Part shown: in pieces, positions 36,476-46,043 of the stretch | Layout: the number at the start of each line of letters is the position of its first letter | Numbering within the stretch: the first letter of the stretch is position 1 | Assembly: GCA_014075255.1 (NCBI GenBank) | Contig: CP046178.1 | Location: 1,816,894-1,880,893 of the forward strand | Direction of reading: 5' to 3' | DNA from: Gammaproteobacteria bacterium | GTDB lineage: Bacteria > Pseudomonadota > Gammaproteobacteria > UBA4575 | DNA: 64,000 nt | The notes under the pieces: model-generated | Database searches by the model: none | Told to the model about the DNA's origin: nothing | What the model saw: only the letters and a program-made list of their open reading frames with translations | Made by a program: the position numbers and the translations under genes

Positions 36476-38152
36476 TTAGTTTTGCTCTAAATCTTTATAC
36501 TTTTCTCTTAAATGATTTCTTGTGTAAATTGCAGCTAAATTAAGAATCACAATTACGAGCACAAGTATTAACGCAGTTGCATACACTAATGGACGCGCAG
36601 CCTCTACATTAGGGCTTTGAAAACCTACGTCATAAATATGAAAGCCTAAATGCATAAATTTCCGTTCCAAATGAATAAACGGCGCATTACCATCTAGCGG
36701 CAATGAAGGCGCAAGCTTGACTACTCCTACCAACATTAACGGCGCTACTTCACCCGCAGCACGTGCAATTGAAAGAATTAGACCCGTCATAATTGCAGGA
36801 CTCGCCATCGGCAAAATAGTACGCCACAACGTTTCTGCTTTGGTAGCGCCCAATGCAAGCGAACCTTCTCGAATTGCTCTTGGAATACGCGACAAACCTT
36901 CTTCAGTGGCAACAATTACAACTGGCACTGTTAGTAACGCAAGGGTAAGGGATGCCCACAACAATCCACCTGAACCAAAAGTAGGTGAAGGTAGTGCTTC
37001 AGAATAAAATAATTCGTCTATCGTGCCGCCAACAATATAGACAAAAAAACCAAGACCAAATACGCCATACACAATGGAAGGCACCCCAGCAAGATTGTTT
37101 ACGGAGATTCTGACTAAACGAGTTAAGAAACCCTGCTTTGCATATTCACGCAAATAAATGGCTGCAATAACCCCAAATGGCATTACTACCACTGACATCA
37201 ATAATACGGTAAGCACGGTCCCAAAAATAGCTGGGAAGATTCCACCTTCGGTATTGGCTTCTCTTGGATCATCGGTAATAAATCCCCAAAAGGTCTTAAT
37301 GTAAAAGAATATTTTATCTAGCAGACCCATTGCATTAGGACGATAGGCTTTCACGACATCCGCAAGTTTAACTTCTACCTCTTTGTCACCCATGATGGTT
37401 GCCGTAATACTATCTCGCGACATCTCCTTATAAAGAGAATTCAACTCACTCTTTAGTATTTCATATTCAGCGTTAAACTCTGTCCGAGCATTTTCAATCG
37501 GCTTAAATTTTTCTAGATCGGTAACGCCATCTTTCTCAAGACCACGTTGTTTTAAACGTAGCTTTTCAATTTGATAATTAACTCGTCCAATTTCAACTTT
37601 TTCTATATGTTCAATTCTTTCTCTTAATTCAGCAACCCGATCTAAACGCTCTTCTAAATCTTGCCATTTAATATCTTCGTAGAGATTTAGTACTTTATTG
37701 TCACTTTTAATTTCCTTCAGAAATCCGTAAAAGTTACCCCATTGTGTGCGCTCCAACACCAAAACATCTTCTGGTTTATTCACCTTCTTCTCATTAGGTG
37801 TAACGGTTAACATGAAATCCACACCTAAGGAATCACGATTACCAACTTTTATTAAACTACGCTCAATGATGTCATCGTCACTGTCTACCTTTACACCCGG
37901 CTCTAGTATTCTTTGTTTTAATACCTCTTCAGATTCAACACGCTCTCCTATGACTTGAACAATTTCATCGTTATTCAGGTATTCAATTTCATAAACTGTT
38001 TTTGGCCAAAAGTGCCCTAACCCGCGCACCGCAATCAGTGCTAATAAGCCCACTACCATAATTACACTAATGGTTACCGCACCAGCGTTTAACCAAATCC
38101 ATGGGGTACCGGATTTATAAAATGGATCTTTATGAGATTTATTACTAGGCAT
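36476..38152 (-). CDS. pstA: Phosphate ABC transporter permease PstA (long form)
   Basis: A 558-residue permease, far longer than E. coli PstA (about 296). One N-terminal helix (18-43) is followed by about 230 residues of periplasmic, partly coiled-coil sequence. The permease core with five further helices comes after that, including the EAA loop region (EGLSRIPRAIREGSLALGAT). Long PstA forms are known in pseudomonads and relatives. It pairs with the similarly enlarged PstC 14 bases upstream. Confidence 0.93.
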   Translation of the reverse strand: MPSNKSHKDPFYKSGTPWIWLNAGAVTISVIMVVGLLALIAVRGLGHFWPKTVYEIEYLNNDEIVQVIGERVESEEVLKQRILEPGVKVDSDDDIIERSLIKVGNRDSLGVDFMLTVTPNEKKVNKPEDVLVLERTQWGNFYGFLKEIKSDNKVLNLYEDIKWQDLEERLDRVAELRERIEHIEKVEIGRVNYQIEKLRLKQRGLEKDGVTDLEKFKPIENARTEFNAEYEILKSELNSLYKEMSRDSITATIMGDKEVEVKLADVVKAYRPNAMGLLDKIFFYIKTFWGFITDDPREANTEGGIFPAIFGTVLTVLLMSVVVMPFGVIAAIYLREYAKQGFLTRLVRISVNNLAGVPSIVYGVFGLGFFVYIVGGTIDELFYSEALPSPTFGSGGLLWASLTLALLTVPVVIVATEEGLSRIPRAIREGSLALGATKAETLWRTILPMASPAIMTGLILSIARAAGEVAPLMLVGVVKLAPSLPLDGNAPFIHLERKFMHLGFHIYDVGFQSPNVEAARPLVYATALILVLVIVILNLAAIYTRNHLREKYKDLEQN

Positions 38153-38166
38153 CTAGATGACTCTTC

Positions 38167-40446
38167 TTATAGAGAGCTATATTTTTCACGCAGCCTTTGT
38201 CTAACTATTTCTGCGATGGTGTTGAAGAAAAATGTAAAAATAAATAACACTAAAGAAGCTAAAAACAGCACTCTAAAGTGCGTGCTAGCCACTTCTGACT
38301 CCGGCAACTCAACCGCGACATTTGCCGACAAGGTGCGCATGCCTTCGAAAATACTAAAATCCATCACCGGAGTATTACCGGTTGCCATTAACACAATCAT
38401 GGTCTCGCCTACTGCTCGACCTAAACCAATCATAGTAGCTGAAAATATTCCTGGACTGGCTGAGGGCAACACTACTCGCATTAACGTTTGCCAAGGTGTA
38501 GCACCTAACGCTAACGAACCTGATGACAAATGTTTTGGCACACTAAACACAGCATCTTCAGAAATAGAAAAGATGATTGGAATCACGGCAAAGCCCATGG
38601 TAATTCCAATAATTAATGCATTACGTTGGTCATAACCTACACCCATGGTGTCGGTAAGCCAGAGACGCATATTGCCATCAAATAAGACTTGTTCTAACCA
38701 CGGGCTAAGCGCCAAACTGGCCCAAGCAAAAAATAACACTACTGGTAACAACAGAGCAGCCTGCCAACCATCTGCTATTCTACTAGTAATGTTTTCAGGC
38801 AATTGCCACCAACAATAACTGGCTAAGAAAATACCTAAAGGCACCAATAATAAAAGTGTAAACACGCCTGGCAAATTCAATTCTATATAAGGCGCCAACC
38901 AAAGACCTGCCAGAAATCCTAATATTACCGTTGGTAACGCAGCCATAATTTCGATCGATGGCTTAACCACACTACGCATTTTTGGTGCCATGAAATAAGC
39001 AGCAAAAATCGCACCACAAATTGCCAGCGGCATTGCAAACAACATGGCATAAAATGCAGCTTTGAACGTTCCAAAGGTTAGCGGCGTAAGACTAAATTTT
39101 GGTTCAAAATCGCTAGAAGCAGATGACGACTGCCAGATATAGTCTGGTTCCGGATAACTTTCGTACCAAACTTTACCCCAAATAGATTTCATTGAAGCTT
39201 CTGGGTGCTCACTATCAAGTTCCCAAACGTGTAATTGTCGGTTAACATCTTCAGCAATAATTTTGTCACTTCTTGGCGCAATACCAAGATACACAAGTGG
39301 TTTATCAATAACATTTTCGGTTATGACATGACGCTCTGCAGTGGCGTGAAAAATAGAAATATTTCCATCCACATCAGTAGCTAAAAACCCTTTGCGCAGC
39401 TGCTCGGTAGTAATGCTAGAAATCTCTGCACTACCGCTTTTAAATTTTCTTATGGGTGTTAAATGCCGCAAGCCATCATCCCCGCGTACTAAAAACAACT
39501 GATGGATATTGCCCTGATCATCGGCCAGCAATAAGGAAATCCCACCAAGCAAAAATTCTAAAATAGTGGGTTTGTTACCTTCATCCAGCACTGATACATC
39601 TTCAATATGAATCGGCTCATCTTTTGAGCGGATATCGTAATAAGCAATCGCACCATTTGCATTTAAAAGATATAGCCAATCCCGTTCAGGTGATATCAAC
39701 GTTTTAATCGGTGTATCAACATACGGGAGTTGAACTTGGCTAGTGAGCTCAAATGTAACTTCATCTTCATCTAAAAATGAAGACGTTTTTTCAAAGTTAA
39801 CCAACCGTGGGCCGCTTTCTGTTTGTACAAATAATGTTAGCCCGTCTTCATTTTCGCTGATCGCTAAGCTCTTTAACGTCTGCTCACCAATTTCTAAGTC
39901 AATTGGATCTTCGCCTAACGGAAAAGTGATGCTAGGAATAATGGTTCGCTTACTATTCTTATACTTAGAAGAATATTCATGTTGAAAAATAAGCACTGCC
40001 CCGGTACTCAGACCGAGCGCAACAATATTTTTTTCAGCATCAAGATGTGCCCAACTACTAATATATACATCTTTGTTCGCTACAAGTTCTTTACTCTCAA
40101 TTAATTCGCCACTATCTACATAAAAGAAATTAACAACGCCTTTATTATTTAGACGCATAGCAATTTCTGCTTGTTCTTCGATTGAATAAAGTAAAGTTTC
40201 GTCAGTAGCCACCTTGCTTAATGAGTAATTGGTAACTTCGTGCAAGGCTGCTCCTTTAAATAAAGGAAACACCACCATAAATAGAAACAGAAAAATTAGA
40301 ATGATTGAGCCGATAACTGCAATTCCACCTGCTCCTACTAAATAACGTGCAAAAATATCTTTGATCGATCGTCTACGCCATAAGGCCTGATCAAAAACTA
40401 ATGGTTCAGGAACACTGAGTTGTGATGAGCTTGATTCTTCAGACAT
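38167..40446 (-). CDS. pstC: Phosphate ABC transporter permease PstC (long form)
   Basis: A 759-residue permease. The cytoplasmic N-terminus and a helix at about 38-60 precede roughly 370 residues of periplasmic sequence with repeated beta-strand patterns (for example IYHSS-like strands and DIRSKDEP), reminiscent of a WD/propeller fold. The permease core follows, with the EAA loop VPKHLSSGSLALGATPWQTL. The extension is typical of pseudomonad-type PstC. A terminator separates it from pstS upstream. Confidence 0.92.
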   Translation of the reverse strand: MSEESSSSQLSVPEPLVFDQALWRRRSIKDIFARYLVGAGGIAVIGSIILIFLFLFMVVFPLFKGAALHEVTNYSLSKVATDETLLYSIEEQAEIAMRLNNKGVVNFFYVDSGELIESKELVANKDVYISSWAHLDAEKNIVALGLSTGAVLIFQHEYSSKYKNSKRTIIPSITFPLGEDPIDLEIGEQTLKSLAISENEDGLTLFVQTESGPRLVNFEKTSSFLDEDEVTFELTSQVQLPYVDTPIKTLISPERDWLYLLNANGAIAYYDIRSKDEPIHIEDVSVLDEGNKPTILEFLLGGISLLLADDQGNIHQLFLVRGDDGLRHLTPIRKFKSGSAEISSITTEQLRKGFLATDVDGNISIFHATAERHVITENVIDKPLVYLGIAPRSDKIIAEDVNRQLHVWELDSEHPEASMKSIWGKVWYESYPEPDYIWQSSSASSDFEPKFSLTPLTFGTFKAAFYAMLFAMPLAICGAIFAAYFMAPKMRSVVKPSIEIMAALPTVILGFLAGLWLAPYIELNLPGVFTLLLLVPLGIFLASYCWWQLPENITSRIADGWQAALLLPVVLFFAWASLALSPWLEQVLFDGNMRLWLTDTMGVGYDQRNALIIGITMGFAVIPIIFSISEDAVFSVPKHLSSGSLALGATPWQTLMRVVLPSASPGIFSATMIGLGRAVGETMIVLMATGNTPVMDFSIFEGMRTLSANVAVELPESEVASTHFRVLFLASLVLFIFTFFFNTIAEIVRQRLREKYSSL

Positions 40447-40503
40447 TTTTAGATTTATTTTTATAGCACCAAGCTTTTTATATTAATGCAAATTTATTCT
40501 TAC

Positions 40504-40533
40504 AAAAAAGGCCCTACTGTTAACTGCAGGGCC
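40504..40533 (-). terminator. Intercistronic terminator between pstS and pstC
   Basis: On the minus strand GGCCCT pairs with AGGGCC (imperfect inner stem) and is followed by six T residues. It lies about 100 bases after the pstS stop. It should let most transcripts end after pstS, giving more binding protein than permease. Confidence 0.8.
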
Positions 40534-40633
40534 ATTATAAATTCTACAGACTCGTTAGTCTGATAAATTTTACAAATTTATTAGTCCGAAAACTGCAACT
40601 TAATGTTTAAAAACTGGAGCAAATGAACAAAAT

Positions 40634-41659
40634 CTATTCAGCTACACTTATCTTTGTGTTGAGCTTCATAGGATTTTTTTCGACATCAATAGAAGCTAAT
40701 ACCTTATCCGCAACCTTTGAAGGTAGTGGAATATACCCATCTTTCACGACTACTTTTTGGCCTTGGGTCGATAACACCATTCTGATGAATTCTCTTTCAA
40801 GTGGTGACAATGGCTTCCCAGGGGCTTTATTTAAATAAACGTACAAGAAACGTGCAAGCGGGTATGCACCAGAAGTTGCATTTTCAGTTGTTGCTGCAAT
40901 TTTTTCTCCATCGGCCTTCCTAGATAACGGCACAGCCTTAACGCCAGAAGTTTTATAACCGATACCCGAGAAACCAATTCCATTTAACGAAGAGGAAACA
41001 GACTGTACAACCGAAGCTGAACCTGGCTGTTCGTTTACTGTGGACTTAAAGTCACCTTTGCAAAGCCCTTTTTTCTTAAAATAGCCATATGTTCCTGATA
41101 CTGAATTGCGACCAAACAATTGAATGTCACGTTTTACCCAATTTCCTTGCAAACCAAGGTCGCCCCAAGCAGAAAGGTCGTCATCTCCACCACACTTACG
41201 AGTGTTTGAGAAAATGGCATCTACTTGTGCAATAGACATACCTTGAATTGGGTTATCTTTGTGAACGTAGACGGCTAATGCATCAATCGCCACTGGAATT
41301 GCAGTAGGTTTATAGCCAAACTTCTTTTCAAAAGATGCAAGTTCCTTGTCTTTCATCTTGCGGCTCATAGGCCCTAGATTAGCAGTCCCTTCCGTTAATG
41401 CTGGAGGTGCTGTAGACGAACCTGCGGCTTGAATTTGGATATTAACGTTTGGATAAAAACGCTTGTACTCTTCTGCCCATAACGTCATTAAGTTAGCGAG
41501 TGTGTCTGAGCCTACACTAGACAAATTTCCGGATACACCGCTAGTGGCAGCGTATTCACCAAGCTCAGCATCAACGCTTGAATTCGCTGAAACGGTCACT
41601 ACTGAACTAAGCAATAAGAAAGCTGTAACTACATAAAGCTTCTTAACTAATTCGTACAT
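40634..41659 (-). CDS. pstS: Phosphate ABC transporter substrate-binding protein
   Basis: A 341-residue periplasmic phosphate-binding protein. The signal peptide spans about 1-26 ([15 protein letters not shown]). Phosphate-contact motifs include [11 protein letters not shown] near 47-57, [23 protein letters not shown] and a [10 protein letters not shown] segment. It heads the pst genes and is preceded by a Pho-box-like tandem repeat. It is the high-affinity scavenging component expected to be strongly phosphate-repressed. Confidence 0.96.
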   Translation of the reverse strand: MYELVKKLYVVTAFLLLSSVVTVSANSSVDAELGEYAATSGVSGNLSSVGSDTLANLMTLWAEEYKRFYPNVNIQIQAAGSSTAPPALTEGTANLGPMSRKMKDKELASFEKKFGYKPTAIPVAIDALAVYVHKDNPIQGMSIAQVDAIFSNTRKCGGDDDLSAWGDLGLQGNWVKRDIQLFGRNSVSGTYGYFKKKGLCKGDFKSTVNEQPGSASVVQSVSSSLNGIGFSGIGYKTSGVKAVPLSRKADGEKIAATTENATSGAYPLARFLYVYLNKAPGKPLSPLEREFIRMVLSTQGQKVVVKDGYIPLPSKVADKVLASIDVEKNPMKLNTKISVAE

Positions 41660-41718
41660 TAAATAACTCCTCAGTTATGGGATATTTTGAATTTCATACT
41701 CAAAGTTACTATCTATGT

Positions 41719-41747
41719 ATTACAAGCATATGGTACAAATATTACAG
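41719..41747 (-). promoter_or_regulatory. Pho-box-like repeats upstream of pstS
   Basis: On the minus strand CTGTAAT (41747-41741) and TTGTAAT (41725-41719) are spaced 22 bases apart, two turns of the 11-bp Pho-box period, with a weaker GTACCAT between them. The distance to the pstS start (about 60-90 bases) and the regulator phoB next door support PhoB binding. Confidence 0.65.
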
Positions 41748-41775
41748 TTTTGTGAAACCGTAAGTGTTTGATTTA

Positions 41776-43092
41776 TTAGATATTACTTTCGTTTTTTGCT
41801 ACTCGATGAGTAGGAAAGCTACAAATAAATGCCGAACCTAAGCCAATTTTGCTGTCAATCTCTAGCGTTCCTTCATGACGTCCCAATATATGCTTCACAA
41901 TAGAAAGGCCCAAACCAGTTCCCCCTTTTTCACGCGAACGCCCAGCATCCACTCGATAGAATCTCTCAGTTAATCTCTCTAGATGTTCAGGCGCAATGCC
42001 TTGGCCATTATCTTCAACGATAAATTGCAACCCATCGTTATCATCCTTCTTCCAAACAACTTTTATCATTGAACCGGCATCGGTGTGCTTCACGGCATTA
42101 TTAATTAAGTTAGAAATCACACTGTGAATTTCTTGCAGATCCCCTTTAAGCATTGCATTCGTTTCAAGTTGTGTTGAGATTTCGTGATTGGTAAACCAAG
42201 TAGAAAGTTTACTTTCTTCTACAATATCAACAATGAGTGAGGCAACTGGGATGACTTCAGAGTCTTTTACAACTGATGTAGTAGACTCCAGACGAGACAA
42301 TGTCAGCAAGTCTTCAACCAACTGTTTCATGCGCTTTGCTTGAATTTCTGCAGAATTGATTGCTGCATTACATTCATCAGGCAACTCTTGATTCATTGAG
42401 AGTGATTCTAAATAGCCTAGAATAACCGTTAGCGGAGTACGCAATTCATGAGAAGCATTGGAAATAAAACTACGGCGCATTTCATAAATTCGTGCAGATT
42501 GCGACATGTCTTGTGCAATCAATACCAATTTACTTTCCCCAAAAGGAATGATTCGTAAACTTAGCTCTGGCTCATGGTCTGATGAGCCTCGAATTTCTAA
42601 CGGCTGTTGAAAATTTCCTGCCGAGAAATAATCTGTAAAAGCAGGTCTGCGCACCAGTTGCGTAATCCTAGTATTAATATCCCGCGATGGATCAATCTGT
42701 AATAAATCGTGTGCCGCTTGATTGGCAGATTTTATTTCCCCACTTGATGCCATAATCACGACAGCATCGGGTAGCGCAGAGATCATCTCTTTGTAATGCG
42801 TAATTAAATCTTCTAACTTTGATTTATTTGCTTGGTAATCTTTCTGCAAATCAACGATACTCGAAATGTGCTGATCGGCAATACCTAAATATTCAGGCGC
42901 TTCGTCAACCAACGCGCCGCCATCCAGCCATTGTTTAAGTGTGACTAATTGTCTAGCCGTCCATAAACCATAGATAATTAAGCCGAGAATAAAAAAGAAT
43001 TGTAGATGGCCTGTTACTAAACCGATTAGAACGCATGGAATAAATACGAGTAAAATTCGATTTAATTCAGATAACCATGCATTAAATGACAT
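41776..43092 (-). CDS. phoR: Phosphate regulon sensor kinase PhoR
   Basis: A 438-residue membrane histidine kinase. Two N-terminal hydrophobic segments (10-48) and a PAS domain (about 105-200) precede the DHp box SNASHELRTPLTVILGYLES with His215. The HATPase domain has DNGQGIAPEHL and GGTGLGLSIVKHIL. It starts on the last base of the phoB stop codon, so the two are coupled. It senses Pst/PhoU state and phosphorylates PhoB. Confidence 0.96.
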   Translation of the reverse strand: MSFNAWLSELNRILLVFIPCVLIGLVTGHLQFFFILGLIIYGLWTARQLVTLKQWLDGGALVDEAPEYLGIADQHISSIVDLQKDYQANKSKLEDLITHYKEMISALPDAVVIMASSGEIKSANQAAHDLLQIDPSRDINTRITQLVRRPAFTDYFSAGNFQQPLEIRGSSDHEPELSLRIIPFGESKLVLIAQDMSQSARIYEMRRSFISNASHELRTPLTVILGYLESLSMNQELPDECNAAINSAEIQAKRMKQLVEDLLTLSRLESTTSVVKDSEVIPVASLIVDIVEESKLSTWFTNHEISTQLETNAMLKGDLQEIHSVISNLINNAVKHTDAGSMIKVVWKKDDNDGLQFIVEDNGQGIAPEHLERLTERFYRVDAGRSREKGGTGLGLSIVKHILGRHEGTLEIDSKIGLGSAFICSFPTHRVAKNESNI

Positions 43093-43781
43093 TACGTTTT
43101 TGCAGAGAATCGATAACCATAACCGCGAACAGTTTGAATCATTTGATCACAGTTAAGAGGTTTAAGTAATTTTCTTAAACGCACAATATGTACATCTACC
43201 GTACGCTCTTCTACATACATGTTACGACCCCAGACATAATCTAACAACTGACTGCGTGAATAAACCCGGTCCACATGAGTCATAAAAAACTCAAGCAGGC
43301 GGAATTCTGTTGGGCCCATATTAATAGACTCTTCATTCACATAGGCACGATGTGCATCTACATCCAGCTTAATTGGGCCAACATTTACCTCGCTCTCTAA
43401 ACTACCTGAACCTCTCCTCATTACCGCACGAATACGCGCAGTGAGTTCTTTTACTGAAAATGGCTTAGTAATATAGTCGTCCGCACCAGAATCTAATCCA
43501 TCAATTTTATCTCGCTCTTCCACACGGGCAGTCAGCATGATGATAGGAGTTTCCTGCAAAGCATCCTTGCGTTTCCAGCGGCGAAGTAATTCCAAGCCTG
43601 ATGTATCAGGTAACATCCAATCCAGGAGAATTAAATCAGGTAGATTATCGGCAATTTTCATTTCAGCCGAACGCCCATCCTCCGCCTCATCAATCACATA
43701 ACCTTCTTGCCCCAAGGAAAAAGACACCATCTCACGGATGGAGTGTTCATCTTCAACTAATAGAATTCTTTTGCTGCTCAT
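43092..43781 (-). CDS. phoB: Phosphate regulon response regulator PhoB
   Basis: A 229-residue OmpR/PhoB family regulator. The receiver domain has acidic residues E10/D11 and phospho-acceptor Asp54 in LILLDWMLPDTSG. The winged-helix domain (about 130-229) ends with EERTVDVHIVRLRKLL and TVRGYGYRF. Upstream at 43899-43905 is a single CTGTAAC half-site on the same strand, a hint of autoregulation. Its targets probably include the adjacent pst genes and porin. Confidence 0.96.
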   Translation of the reverse strand: MSSKRILLVEDEHSIREMVSFSLGQEGYVIDEAEDGRSAEMKIADNLPDLILLDWMLPDTSGLELLRRWKRKDALQETPIIMLTARVEERDKIDGLDSGADDYITKPFSVKELTARIRAVMRRGSGSLESEVNVGPIKLDVDAHRAYVNEESINMGPTEFRLLEFFMTHVDRVYSRSQLLDYVWGRNMYVEERTVDVHIVRLRKLLKPLNCDQMIQTVRGYGYRFSAKT

Positions 43782-43976
43782 ACTTTGAGCTCTTATTTGG
43801 TCCTAAGGCTGATCTAAAAATTGACGTGTTTCTGCAACAGATTGATTCTGCATGATTGTAACCTGCAATGAAAAGATCCCGCATTATTTTCTATATTTGT
43901 TACAGAACTATTAAGCACTCATAGATCAACGACTTACTGCTTCATTTAACTTCCACTCTCGACAAATCTTAATTAT

Positions 43977-43998
43977 ATGTAACAAAAATGTAACATTT
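43977..43998 (+). promoter_or_regulatory. Pho box upstream of the phosphate porin
   Basis: Two direct 11-bp units, ATGTAACAAAA and ATGTAACATTT, match the PhoB-box layout (7-bp TGTMA-type repeats every 11 bp with AT-rich spacers). A plausible -10 element (CATATA or CATAGT) follows about 5-15 bases later, and the GTG start of the porin is 79 bases downstream of the box. Confidence 0.8.
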
Positions 43999-44077
43999 AA
44001 TTCATATAGATTTCATAGTCTTTGCGCAAAATCCATACCTTGAATTCAAACAAATTATTTAAACAGGGAGGCTCTTC

Positions 44078-45385
44078 GTGAGACTTAAACAGATTTTGAT
44101 TGGCGCAACGTGCGCAATCGCAATTGCCAGCATAAGCTCTACCGCTTTTGCAGGTGCAGTCACTTCGAAAGAAGAGATCGCAGTCAGTACTACTGGTGGT
44201 GGCATCAAAATTAAATCCGATAATGGCAACAGCTTCCAATTTGGAGGGGTAATTCAATACGATTTTGATAACTATGATGGCCTATATAACGCCGGCACTA
44301 CAGACCCTGCTGATATTGGCGACTCCGCAAATGAATCCGAGTGGCGTAGAACCCGTCTTACTGCAAAAGGCACAAAGGGTGAGAATTGGGGCTATAAACT
44401 TACAGTTGATATCGACGATGATGCTGAAGAAGCAAGCGTTGACGAAGCTTGGGTGAAATATGCCGGCTTAAATAATATCGATTTAATTATTGGTCGACTA
44501 AAAGTACCTTTTGGGCTCGAAGAACTCATAAGTGATAAATACATTTCTACTATTGAGCGTTCTGCAATTTATGAAGTAGGTAATTTTTTAAGCGGTAAAC
44601 CAGATTTCGCATTTGCTGCGCAAGGTAGTTGGAGTAACTTTTCAGGACAGGTACATTTAATTGATGAAGGCGAAGAAGATGATGATTCGAGTGATTCATT
44701 CAGTATTGCAGCACGCATAGCCAACCGCTTTGTGTTTGGCAGTCAAGAAAACAAGCCACACTTCGCTCACTTAGGTGCATCCTATGCAGTAAGAGATTTC
44801 GGCAATGCGGGTAGCACTATGGATTTTCGTAGTCGTCTTGCAGTGCATGTAATTGGTGATCGTGCTACCGCCGGTAACGATGTAGTTGTTGAACATGCAG
44901 ATCAATTTGGAATAGAAGCTGCATATGCCAATGGTCCGCTGTCATTGCAAAGCGAATATCTAATGGCGGATTTTGATGGTGAATCCAGTTCAGCTGCAGG
45001 GTCGGATGTAGATGTGGATGGTTTTTATGTAGCTGCAACCTATACGCTTACTGGCGAATCTCGTGGTTATAAATCTAGCACTAACAAATTTGACAAGATT
45101 AAACCAAAAAACAATCTTGGCGCCTGGGAGTTAGTTGCTAAATATGAAGATGGTGAAGTAGATATAGACAACAATCCAAACGGTGATGCGGAGTATGACA
45201 TTCTTACGCTTGGTGTTAACTGGTATCCAAACACCAATGTACGCTTTTCACTTAACTACTTAATGACTAATGCTGACAACTTTCAGTTTGGCGGTAGTGG
45301 TAGTGGACTCGGAAACCCAACACTTGAGTCTTTGGGCGAAGATGATGGAGATGTCATTTCATTTCGTACGCAATATGTGTTTTGA
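44078..45385 (+). CDS. Phosphate/polyphosphate-selective porin (OprO/OprP-like)
   Basis: A 435-residue outer-membrane porin of the OprO/OprP family. GTG start with AGGGAGG ribosome binding site. The signal peptide is about 25 residues ending in TAFA. The mature N-terminus contains IKSDNGNSFQFGGVIQYDFD, followed by WRRTRLTAKGTKGENWGYKL, typical of the family. The C-terminus ends in a beta-strand with a terminal aromatic (FRTQYVF). The Pho box upstream and its place beside phoB support induction by phosphate starvation. Confidence 0.9.
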   Translation: MRLKQILIGATCAIAIASISSTAFAGAVTSKEEIAVSTTGGGIKIKSDNGNSFQFGGVIQYDFDNYDGLYNAGTTDPADIGDSANESEWRRTRLTAKGTKGENWGYKLTVDIDDDAEEASVDEAWVKYAGLNNIDLIIGRLKVPFGLEELISDKYISTIERSAIYEVGNFLSGKPDFAFAAQGSWSNFSGQVHLIDEGEEDDDSSDSFSIAARIANRFVFGSQENKPHFAHLGASYAVRDFGNAGSTMDFRSRLAVHVIGDRATAGNDVVVEHADQFGIEAAYANGPLSLQSEYLMADFDGESSSAAGSDVDVDGFYVAATYTLTGESRGYKSSTNKFDKIKPKNNLGAWELVAKYEDGEVDIDNNPNGDAEYDILTLGVNWYPNTNVRFSLNYLMTNADNFQFGGSGSGLGNPTLESLGEDDGDVISFRTQYVF

Positions 45386-45467
45386 CTACTCTCTAGATTG
45401 CCACTAAAAATGCCGCACTCTTCTTTATACTCAATGAGCAGCTTCTTGATATCCATTAAAGCATTGA

Positions 45468-45950
45468 TTACAAAAGTTCAACTTCAAATACTTTTTCCAA
45501 TAACTTTTGATTTTTAAAAAAAATGTAAAAACGATATTCGCCCGGCACGAGTTCGTATTGATTTTCAAACTCAAACGCCATGGTATGTTGATAGTCTAAT
45601 TTTGACTGTTCTTGCAATATTTCAATTTTATCAACGTGCTCGCCAGTACTAGGATCAATCATTGTTGGAAGGTGATAAATCAAATGCAAAGTCGGCTCAC
45701 CAACAAACCCCGCACGTGATAACCAATAACGCACACCAAATTTTGTGCCCAGCTTAGCTTTTATGACAGTTGTATTTTCTAAATCGCCAGTACTGGATAC
45801 AGTTTTATCCCCTTCTTCATAATTTTTAGCACCATGCGGGAAAACTCCATAATCAAAATTATAGATCGTTTTTTTCTCATCCGCATAACCACACTGAGCA
45901 AATAGCAACATAAGTAGAAATGCGTAATTTAATCGTTTCATTTTCTTCAT
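45468..45950 (-). CDS. Secreted DUF3859-like protein
   Basis: A 160-residue exported protein. The signal peptide covers about 1-23 (LLMLLFAQCGYADE). The all-beta mature part contains FDYGVFPHG, GTKFGVRYWLSRAG and a C-terminal PGEYRFYIFFKNQKLLEKVF strand pair. This resembles DUF3859, of unknown function. Its upstream region carries a tandem 11-bp Pho-box-like repeat in its own orientation, placing it among candidate phosphate-starvation genes. Confidence 0.7.
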   Translation of the reverse strand: MKKMKRLNYAFLLMLLFAQCGYADEKKTIYNFDYGVFPHGAKNYEEGDKTVSSTGDLENTTVIKAKLGTKFGVRYWLSRAGFVGEPTLHLIYHLPTMIDPSTGEHVDKIEILQEQSKLDYQHTMAFEFENQYELVPGEYRFYIFFKNQKLLEKVFEVELL

Positions 45951-46007
45951 ATCTTCTTTGTTTTGAATATATAATCTTGTGATACTTTCATGTATTGATA
46001 CTATTTT

Positions 46008-46025
46008 ATTACAATAACATTACAC
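46008..46025 (-). promoter_or_regulatory. Pho-box-like repeat between the DUF3859-like gene and dgkA
   Basis: On the minus strand GTGTAAT (46025-46019) and TTGTAAT (46014-46008) are exactly 11 bases apart with AT-rich spacers, the Pho-box period. It is 58 bases from the minus-strand gene start and 18 bases before the dgkA start. Orientation favours the DUF3859-like gene, but the site could affect both. Confidence 0.6.
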
Positions 46026-46043
46026 AATTGTTAAACACTAAAA

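Noticed and set aside
40623-40838. Plus-strand ORF with a possible signal peptide at the pstS 3' end
   Set aside because: It is entirely antisense to pstS and its hydrophobic start is a by-product of the opposite strand. No homology is recognised.
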